From positions 1-6,968 of the forward strand of contig JAFECV010000113.1 in the NCBI GenBank assembly GCA_018241985.1: a stretch of DNA of 6,968 nt. Direction: 5' to 3'. The notes under the pieces are model-generated. The model did no database searches. It worked only from the letters and a program-made list of their open reading frames with translations, and was not told the origin of the DNA. Made by a program: the position numbers and the translations under genes. Shown here in pieces: positions 1-4,668 of this stretch. The DNA is from Pseudomonadota bacterium. Its GTDB lineage: Bacteria > Pseudomonadota > Gammaproteobacteria > Burkholderiales > Burkholderiaceae_C. Position 1 is the first letter of the stretch. The number at the start of each line of letters is the position of its first letter.

Positions 1-657
1 GATGAAGAGCGCCGGCGCAGCGCCGGGAGCGACCCGATGGAGCGGCGACTGCGCCTGCGCCGTCCGGATATCGAGCAAGAGCTTGTCGTTGATGCTGGTT
101 GCGACCAGCGGCACGAGGTCGTAGATGCCGCTCAGCGCGATCACCCCATCGACGGCCTGCGCGCGTGCACCGAGCTCGGGCCAGCGCGTGAGCGCCAGTT
201 CGACCGCGAGGTGCGCGCCGGCGGAATGACCCGCGGCGATCAGCGCGCCCGGCGCCTGACCCAGCGACGCCAGATGATCGAGGACGCGCGGCACCGACGC
301 ACGCGCCGCATCCATCAGCTCGGCCAGCGTGACCGACGGGCACAACGGATAGTTGACCAGCGCGACGTTGTAGCCGCGCCGCGTGAACGCGGGTGCGATG
401 AAGCGGAACGTCGCCTTGTCGCGCGACTGCCAGTAGCCGGCGTGAAAGTACAGCAGCGTGCCGAGTGGCTTACCGGACGGCCCACTGCCCGCGCCGAAGA
501 AGTCGAAGCGCTGCCGCTCGTGCGGCCCGTAGCGCAAATCCAGCGTGCCCGATGGCGCAACGACCGCCGACTGCGCCTCGTACTGCGCGAGCAGCGCAGG
601 GAAGCTGGCGCGCATCTGGCCGTCGAAATACTGGAACTGCGGATCGTCGGAAGGCAT
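1..657 (-). CDS. Alpha/beta hydrolase, kynurenine formamidase-like (C-terminus cut by the left edge)
   Basis: This is a probable soluble serine hydrolase of the alpha/beta-hydrolase fold; its substrate cannot be told from sequence. 219 codons are open to the window edge, and relatives are roughly 270-300 residues, so the end is missing. Seen: an HAGYW oxyanion-hole motif at residues 72-76 (relatives usually have HGGYW), RRGYNVALVNYPL at 93-105, the nucleophile elbow GHSAGAH at 143-149 with Ser145, and LSGIYDL at 175-181 followed by TSIND, a pattern typical of arylformamidase (KynB-like) and related esterases. The acidic residue near the elbow and the catalytic His would lie at or beyond the truncated end. 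The ATG at 657 has GGAGAG 4 bases upstream, which decides this start. It begins 29 bases after the pyrC' stop on the same strand, so it may be the last gene of the pyr operon. Fold and enzyme class are fairly sure; kynurenine formamidase activity is only one possibility, since no other kyn gene is visible. Confidence 0.85.
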   Translation of the reverse strand, partial: MPSDDPQFQYFDGQMRASFPALLAQYEAQSAVVAPSGTLDLRYGPHERQRFDFFGAGSGPSGKPLGTLLYFHAGYWQSRDKATFRFIAPAFTRRGYNVALVNYPLCPSVTLAELMDAARASVPRVLDHLASLGQAPGALIAAGHSAGAHLAVELALTRWPELGARAQAVDGVIALSGIYDLVPLVATSINDKLLLDIRTAQAQSPLHRVAPGAAPALFI

Positions 658-661
658 GAAG

Positions 662-667
662 CTCTCC
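662..667 (-). promoter_or_regulatory. Ribosome binding site of the alpha/beta hydrolase
   Basis: On the minus strand GGAGAG lies 4 bases before the ATG at 657. It supports this start over the in-frame Met at residue 15 and suggests independent translation initiation after the short gap following pyrC'. Confidence 0.55.
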
Positions 668-686
668 GCGGAACGCCGCGCCCGGC

Positions 687-2000
687 TCAGGCCGTCGCGG
701 CGGATTCGACCGGCTCGAACGCGACCTGCCCGCCGACCACGGTGCAGCGCACCCGCCCCGGCAGCCGCTGCCCGTCGAACGGGGTGTGCTTGCCCTGGCT
801 GCGCAGCGCCGCCGGCTGCACCGTCCATTCGTCATCGGGATCGAAGATGCACAGGTCGGCCTGGCCGCCGACGGCGATGCGACCGACGCTCGCCTGCAGC
901 GTGCCGAGCGCCGCGCCCAGCACCCGCGCCGGCCCGGCGGTCAGCACCGCGAGCGCACGGGAGAGGTGGGCGCCGCCGCCTTCGCTCCATTTCAGCGCAA
1001 GACTCAGCAGCAGCTCGACGCCGGTGGCGCCGGGCTCGGCCTCGGCGAACGGCAGCGTCTTTCCGTTCTCGTCGACCGGCGTGTGGTCGGACACCAGCGC
1101 GTCGATCGTGCCGTCGGCCAGCGCACTGCGCAGCGCATCGCGGTCGCGCTGCTGGCGCAGCGGCGGATTCAATCTCGCGCGCGCATCGAAGTAGCCGATG
1201 TCCGCGTCGGTCAGGTGCAACGAATTGATGCTGACGTCCGCGGTGACCGGCAGCCCCGCGTCCTTGGCCTGGCGCAGCAACAGCGCGCCGGCCGCGCTCG
1301 AGAGCCGGCACAGGTGCACCCGCGCGCCGCTCGCCTTCATCAGCTCGAAGATGGTGTGCAGCGCAATGGTCTCGGCCACCACCGGAACGCCGGAGAGGCC
1401 CATGCGCATCGCAAGCGGGCCGCTGGCGGCGACGCCGCCGCCCAGATGCAGGTCGAGCGGCCGCAGCCAGACCGTGTAGCCGAAGGTCGCCGCGTACTGC
1501 AGCGCGCGCAGCAGCACCTGGGTGTCCTGCACGGCCGCGTCGGCCTGGCCGAAGCCGATGCAGCCGGCCTCGGTCAGTTCGAGCATCTCGGTCAGCACCT
1601 GGCCGCCGAGGCCGCGCGTCAACGCGCCGAGCGGGAACACGCGCGCCTGGTGGAGCTTTTCCGCGCGCATCTTCAGCATTTCCACCAGGCCGGGCTCGTC
1701 GAGCACCGGATCGGTGTCGGGCGGGCAGACCAGGCTGGTGACGCCGCCGGCGACCGCGGCCGCCATTTCGGATTCGAGCATGCCTTCGTGCTCGTGCCCC
1801 GGCTCGCGCAGCCGCACCGCGAGATCGACCAGCCCGGGCGCGACGATGCAGCCGGAGGCGTTCAGCACGCGGCTCGGCACGAAGCCGCCTGCTATGTTCT
1901 TGATAGCAATGATGCGGCCCGCGGCAATCGCGATGTCGCAGATTTCATCCAAATTCGAGGCCGGGTCCAGCACACGGCCGTTCTTGATCAGCAGCTTCAT
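687..2000 (-). CDS. pyrC': Non-catalytic dihydroorotase-like PyrC' (aspartate carbamoyltransferase partner)
   Basis: A 437-residue protein with the full amidohydrolase fold of type I dihydroorotase but an erased active site. The canonical DxHxHxR metal motif reads D59-L-A61-V-R63-L-R65, so both zinc-binding histidines are replaced by Ala and Arg. The next expected metal His region reads WLRPLD (178-183), with Arg180 where His is expected. The HxxH-type strand reads HLCRLS (229-234), with Arg232 for His. The TPHH segment reads SINS (257-260). Asp305 in SDHTP is kept. In Pseudomonas, such inactive PyrC' chains are needed for PyrB to assemble into a dodecameric holoenzyme (family knowledge), and I infer the same role here. 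Its ATG overlaps the pyrB stop by 4 bases (ATGA), fitting translational coupling and matched subunit amounts. Residues 31-37 are encoded by an AT-rich palindrome with rare codons. Automated annotation may call it active dihydroorotase; the residues argue against that. A working dihydroorotase should be encoded elsewhere. Confidence 0.93.
   Translation of the reverse strand: MKLLIKNGRVLDPASNLDEICDIAIAAGRIIAIKNIAGGFVPSRVLNASGCIVAPGLVDLAVRLREPGHEHEGMLESEMAAAVAGGVTSLVCPPDTDPVLDEPGLVEMLKMRAEKLHQARVFPLGALTRGLGGQVLTEMLELTEAGCIGFGQADAAVQDTQVLLRALQYAATFGYTVWLRPLDLHLGGGVAASGPLAMRMGLSGVPVVAETIALHTIFELMKASGARVHLCRLSSAAGALLLRQAKDAGLPVTADVSINSLHLTDADIGYFDARARLNPPLRQQRDRDALRSALADGTIDALVSDHTPVDENGKTLPFAEAEPGATGVELLLSLALKWSEGGGAHLSRALAVLTAGPARVLGAALGTLQASVGRIAVGGQADLCIFDPDDEWTVQPAALRSQGKHTPFDGQRLPGRVRCTVVGGQVAFEPVESAATA
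1890..1908 (-). repeat. AT-rich palindrome inside pyrC'
   Basis: Arms TGCTAT (1890-1895) and ATAGCA (1903-1908) are perfectly complementary around a 7-base loop. The segment is clearly richer in A+T than the surrounding gene and encodes residues 31-37 with codons ATT, GCT, ATC, AAG, AAC, ATA, GCA; ATT, ATA and GCT are out of character for this GC-rich gene. Read on the minus strand it contains TTGCTA, TAGC and AGGCG in the same order as the palindrome in the spacer before yqgE (there on the plus strand). It could be a copy of a small mobile palindromic repeat tolerated in frame, or chance. Confidence 0.45.
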
Positions 2001-2956
2001 GCCTCGTTCCCCGCGACGATGCCCATCACCGCCATGCGCACCGCGATGCCGAACGTGACCTGCGGCAGGATCACGCTGCGGTCGCCGTCGGCCACCGCGG
2101 AGTCGATCTCGACGCCGCGGTTGATCGGGCCCGGATGCATCACGATCGCATCGGGCCGGGCCAGCGCCAGCTTCTCGGGCGTCAGGCCGTAGCTCTTGAA
2201 GTACTCCTGGCTCGACGGCAGCAGCGCGCCGCTCATGCGCTCGTTCTGCAGCCGCAGCATGATCACCACGTCGCAGTCCCGCAGGCCTTCCTCGAGCGAA
2301 TGGCAGACGCGCACGCCCATCGCCGCCAGATCCGGCGGCACCAGGGTCTTGGGCCCGACCACGCGCACCTCGGGGCAGCCGAGCGTGGTCAGCGCATGGA
2401 TGTCGGAGCGCGCGACGCGCGAATGCAGCACGTCGCCGACGATCGCGACGGTGAGCCGGCTGAAGTCGCGCTTGTAGTGGCGGATCGTGTACATGTCGAG
2501 CAGCGCCTGCGTCGGATGCGCATGGCGCCCGTCGCCGGCGTTGACCACGTGCACGTGCGGCGCGACATGCTGCGCGATCAGGTACGGCGCGCCGCTCTCG
2601 CCGTGCCGCACGACGAACAGGTCGGCCGCCATCGCGGACAGGTTCGCGATCGTGTCGAGCAGCGACTCGCCCTTGGCGGTCGAGCTGCGCCCGATGTCGA
2701 GGTTGATCACGTCGGCCGACAGCCGCGTCGCCGCGATCTCGAACGTGGTGCGCGTGCGCGTGCTGTTCTCGAAGAACAGGTTGAACACGCTCTTGCCGCG
2801 CAGGAGCGGCACCTTCTTGACCTCGCGGTCGCCGACGCTGACGAACTGAGCGGCGGTGTCGAGAATGTGCGTGACGATCTCGCGCGGCAGGCCTTCGATC
2901 GACAGCAGGTGAATCAGTTCGCCGTGCCAGTTCAGCTGGGGATTGCGCGGCGTCAT
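1997..2956 (-). CDS. pyrB: Aspartate carbamoyltransferase catalytic chain
   Basis: Catalyses carbamoyl phosphate + L-aspartate to N-carbamoyl-aspartate, the committed step of de novo pyrimidine synthesis, in the cytoplasm. Numbered from the ATG at 2956 (319 residues, full family length): the carbamoyl-phosphate site STRTRTTFE lies at 65-73, the mobile-loop lysine is Lys95 in [14 protein letters not shown] lies at 147-154, the aspartate-domain SRVARSD segment lies at 179-185, and HPGPINRG lies at 274-281. The HPGP form is that of the Pseudomonas/Bacillus type, not the E. coli HPLP form. No pyrI regulatory chain is present; the adjacent inactive PyrC' presumably takes the structural role. Start choice is uncertain. 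ATG at 2956 leaves a 2-base gap after the pyrR stop. TTG at 2962 would add two residues, overlap pyrR as TTGA, and sit 8 bases from a GGAG, against 14 bases for the ATG. The stop overlaps the pyrC' start. Identity is very secure. Confidence 0.97.
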   Translation of the reverse strand: MTPRNPQLNWHGELIHLLSIEGLPREIVTHILDTAAQFVSVGDREVKKVPLLRGKSVFNLFFENSTRTRTTFEIAATRLSADVINLDIGRSSTAKGESLLDTIANLSAMAADLFVVRHGESGAPYLIAQHVAPHVHVVNAGDGRHAHPTQALLDMYTIRHYKRDFSRLTVAIVGDVLHSRVARSDIHALTTLGCPEVRVVGPKTLVPPDLAAMGVRVCHSLEEGLRDCDVVIMLRLQNERMSGALLPSSQEYFKSYGLTPEKLALARPDAIVMHPGPINRGVEIDSAVADGDRSVILPQVTFGIAVRMAVMGIVAGNEA

Positions 2957-2958
2957 GG

Positions 2959-3477
2959 TCAAGCTGTTTTCTCCATGCGGAAGCTGAAGCGCCCGGCCGC
3001 GTCGCGCGCCAGCGCGAGGTGCTGCGCGGCCGGCAGCGCGACCCGCGCCGCGGCAAAGTCCGCCTGCACCGGGAGCTCACGTCCGCCGCGGTCGACCAGC
3101 ACCGCGAGCCGCACGGCCGCGGGCCGCCCGTAGTCGAACAGCTCGTTCAGCGCCGCGCGGATCGTGCGCCCGGTGTAGAGCACGTCGTCGAGCAGCAGGA
3201 TGTCGGCGCCGTTCACGTCGAACGACAGCCGCGTGCGCCCCGAGCTGCCGGACAGCCCGCGCTGCGCGAAGTCGTCGCGGTGCAGCGACGACGAGATGAT
3301 GCCGGCCTCGCCGGGGAGCCCCAGTTCCTGCTGCAGCCGATCGGCGAGCCACGCGCCGCCGGACGCGATCCCGACCAGCTTCGCACCGGCACCGCGCAAC
3401 ATGGGCGCCGCGCGCCGCAACTCCGCGTACAGCGCCTCGGCGTCGAGCGCCAGCAGACCTCCGGTTTCGCTGCTCAT
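2959..3477 (-). CDS. pyrR: PyrR-type bifunctional pyrimidine regulator / uracil phosphoribosyltransferase
   Basis: A 172-residue type I phosphoribosyltransferase. Family members convert uracil + PRPP to UMP, and in Bacillus they also bind pyr leader RNA. Seen: SLHRDDF at 64-70, the PRPP-binding motif [13 protein letters not shown] at 93-105 with the Asp97-Asp98 pair, DYGRPAAV at 115-122, and [15 protein letters not shown] at 127-141, which is diagnostic of PyrR. Compared with Bacillus PyrR as I recall it, the N-terminal Thr-Arg-x-x-His RNA-contact segment is not recognisable, and the His of RGHREL is Gly132, so RNA binding is doubtful. The ATG at 3477 overlaps the ruvX stop as ATGA, with GAGAG just upstream, leaving no room for an attenuator leader before it. 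The stop lies at the pyrB start. PRT identity is secure; an attenuation role in this genome is not supported by what is visible. It may act as a salvage enzyme or as another kind of regulator of PyrB. Confidence 0.93.
   Translation of the reverse strand: MSSETGGLLALDAEALYAELRRAAPMLRGAGAKLVGIASGGAWLADRLQQELGLPGEAGIISSSLHRDDFAQRGLSGSSGRTRLSFDVNGADILLLDDVLYTGRTIRAALNELFDYGRPAAVRLAVLVDRGGRELPVQADFAAARVALPAAQHLALARDAAGRFSFRMEKTA
2969..2974 (-). promoter_or_regulatory. Ribosome binding site bearing on the pyrB start
   Basis: GGAGAA on the minus strand lies within the last codons of pyrR. Counting from GGAG, it is 8 bases before a TTG at 2962 and 14 bases before the ATG at 2956. The spacing favours the TTG, the codon itself favours the ATG, and the two products differ by two residues. 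Confidence 0.45.
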
Positions 3478-3890
3478 GCAAGCTCTCGTAGAAATTGTTC
3501 GAGGATGATGCAGGCCGCCGCGGCGTCGGGGTCGGCCGCGCCGGCGGCGCGCGCCTCGGTCGTGCTGTAGCGTTCGTCGACCTCGAACACGGCCAGCCCG
3601 GTGCCGGCGTGCAACTGGCGCGCGAACCGGCGCGCGCGCGCGGTCATCTCATGCGGCGCGCCGTCGGGATGGAACGGAATGCCGACCACCAGCGCATCGG
3701 GCTGCCATTCGGCGACGCGCTCGCGCGCCAGGCGCAATCGCTCCATGCCTTCGGCCCGGATCGTCGCCTGCGCGCTGGCCTGTCCCAGCAGTCGGCTGCC
3801 GACCGCAACACCGGTGCGCCGGACGCCGAAATCGAAAGCCAGAAAGGTCTGAGGGGCAGATGAGGCGGCGGTGCCGACCGACGCGCTCAT
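3474..3890 (-). CDS. ruvX: Putative Holliday junction resolvase / pre-16S rRNA nuclease RuvX (YqgF)
   Basis: A 138-residue protein with the RNase H-like YqgF fold, the usual length for the family. YqgF proteins are associated with 16S rRNA 5'-end maturation in E. coli and were also proposed as Holliday junction resolvases; which applies here cannot be seen. Seen: AFDFGVRRTGVAVG at 18-31 with the metal-binding Asp20, LVVGIPFHPDG at 68-78 (relatives often have VVGLPLNMDG), DERYSTTEA at 106-114 with the conserved Asp-Glu-Arg, and PDAAAACIILEQFL at 121-134 with Asp122. All three acidic positions expected for catalysis are present. The first 14 residues are Ala/Ser-rich and probably disordered. 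The ATG at 3890 overlaps the yqgE stop by 4 bases and the stop overlaps the pyrR start by 4 bases, so translation is probably coupled to both. YqgE-YqgF pairs are very common in proteobacteria. Confidence 0.93.
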   Translation of the reverse strand: MSASVGTAASSAPQTFLAFDFGVRRTGVAVGSRLLGQASAQATIRAEGMERLRLARERVAEWQPDALVVGIPFHPDGAPHEMTARARRFARQLHAGTGLAVFEVDERYSTTEARAAGAADPDAAAACIILEQFLRELA

Positions 3891-4504
3891 GCGTGCCCCG
3901 CCTGCGGCGACAGCATCCAGGCCTGCAGGCCGAGCAGGGCGAGCGCACGGTCGTAGCGCTGCTCGATGGGCGTGTCGAAGATCACCGCGACGTCGGCGCC
4001 GACGGTGAGCCAGCTGTTCTCCGCGATTTCCGACTCGAGCTGGCCTTCGCCCCAGGCCGAATAGCCGAGCGACACCAGCACCCGCCGCGGGCCCGCGCCG
4101 GTGGACAGCGCTTCGAGCACGTCCTTCGACGTCGTCATCTCCAGGCCACCGGCGATCGCCAGGGTTGATGCATACGCGGTCTCGCCCGCGCCGCCCTTGC
4201 CGCCCGTGGCACCGGCGCCCAGCGGCATCGGGTCGTGCAGCACGAAGCCGCGCTCGGTCTGGACCGGCCCGCCCTGGAACACCGGCGAGGCGATCAGGTC
4301 GTCGCGCTGGAGCTTGAGTTCGACCTTGTCGAACAGGTTCTTCAGGTTGATGTCGCTGGGCTTGTTGATGATCAGCCCGAGCGCGCCGCGCTCGCTGTGC
4401 TCGCACATGTAGATCACGCTGCGCATGAAAATCGCGTCGCGCAGCCCCGGCATCGCGATCAGGAAATGATGCGTCAGGTTGATCGACTCGGCGGGCGCGG
4501 ACAT
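3887..4504 (-). CDS. yqgE: UPF0301/AlgH family protein YqgE
   Basis: A 205-residue protein of the UPF0301 (YqgE/AlgH) family, whose biochemical role is unknown. Seen in order: INLTHHFLIAMPGL at 8-21, YMCEHSERGALGLIINKP at 32-49, the GGPVQTERGFVLH segment at 78-90, and the GYSAWGEGQLESEI segment at 147-160 followed by NSWL. These are the family's signature blocks. A glycine-rich stretch at 96-107 (GAGATGGKGGAG) interrupts the region after PMPL and looks like a loop insertion relative to shorter relatives. No signal peptide or membrane segment is seen, so the protein should be cytoplasmic. It is the first gene of the overlapping yqgE-ruvX-pyrR-pyrB-pyrC' run. No convincing Shine-Dalgarno precedes the ATG at 4504. 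Instead a TAGAAT lies 7 bases upstream, raising the possibility of a very short leader or none. The start is supported by the conserved N-terminal SINLTHHFLIAMP block. Confidence 0.94.
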   Translation of the reverse strand: MSAPAESINLTHHFLIAMPGLRDAIFMRSVIYMCEHSERGALGLIINKPSDINLKNLFDKVELKLQRDDLIASPVFQGGPVQTERGFVLHDPMPLGAGATGGKGGAGETAYASTLAIAGGLEMTTSKDVLEALSTGAGPRRVLVSLGYSAWGEGQLESEIAENSWLTVGADVAVIFDTPIEQRYDRALALLGLQAWMLSPQAGHA

Positions 4505-4511
4505 GACGTCG

Positions 4512-4517
4512 ATTCTA
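4512..4517 (-). promoter_or_regulatory. Possible -10 element directly before yqgE
   Basis: TAGAAT on the minus strand matches the sigma-70 -10 consensus at five of six positions and ends 7 bases before the yqgE ATG. Transcription would then begin at or next to the start codon, giving a leaderless or nearly leaderless message, which would fit the lack of a Shine-Dalgarno. The -35 region at 16-17 bases is poor (CTGGCC or GCTGGC), so this is a weak call. Confidence 0.25.
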
Positions 4518-4615
4518 CGCCGCCGATGCCCCTGGCCAGCGCCGCGGGCGCGGTGCGCGGACGCCCCGTCGAGACGGGTCCGGCAGCGCCGATCCGGCCC
4601 GGAGCCGATCGCCGT

Positions 4616-4641
4616 TTGCTACATTAATCGTAGCTACAGGC
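4616..4641 (+). repeat. Short AT-rich palindromic element upstream of yqgE
   Basis: GCTAC (4618-4622) and GTAGC (4630-4634) form a 5-base-pair stem around ATTAATC; the right arm also extends into the self-complementary GTAGCTAC (4630-4637) and is followed by AGGCGCA. This recalls the short intergenic palindromes (GCTAT...ATAGC followed by a GC-rich tail) that I associate with Comamonadaceae genomes. That is a memory-based resemblance, not a search result. A similar element occurs in inverse orientation inside pyrC'. Confidence 0.45.
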
Positions 4642-4668
4642 GCAATGAATTCGTTGTCTTGAGCCCGA

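Larger units (their letters stand above)
4505..4668. other. Spacer between the chemosensory kinase gene and the yqgE-pyr operon
   Basis: The only sizeable non-coding stretch (164 bases). The half next to the kinase stop is AT-richer and holds a palindromic element at about 4616-4641. The middle has a GC-rich hairpin, CCCGT/ACGGG arms at 4565-4569 and 4574-4578 with a 4-base loop and no following T-run, so it is not a standard terminator. The end nearest yqgE has a possible -10 box. It most likely holds the end of the pil transcript and the operon promoter. No small gene is seen in it. Confidence 0.5.

Noticed and set aside
12..26. CCGGCGC/GCGCCGG inverted repeat near the left edge
   Set aside because: Short GC-only palindromes are frequent in sequence of this composition and this one lies inside a coding region, so no function is inferred.
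37..1194. Long open frame on the plus strand opposite the hydrolase and pyrC' genes
   Set aside because: Its translation is Arg/Ala-rich with no recognisable domain, and it lies opposite two well-recognised protein genes. Such frames are expected in GC-rich DNA.
2001..3080. In-frame upstream extension of the pyrC' frame across pyrB
   Set aside because: This part reads through pyrB in the wrong frame with an Arg/Ala-rich composition. The dihydroorotase-like homology begins at the ATG at 2000, which overlaps the pyrB stop.
4565..4578. CCCGT/ACGGG hairpin as a Rho-independent terminator for the kinase gene
   Set aside because: The stem is only 5 base pairs and no T-run follows on the minus strand; termination here may be Rho-dependent.
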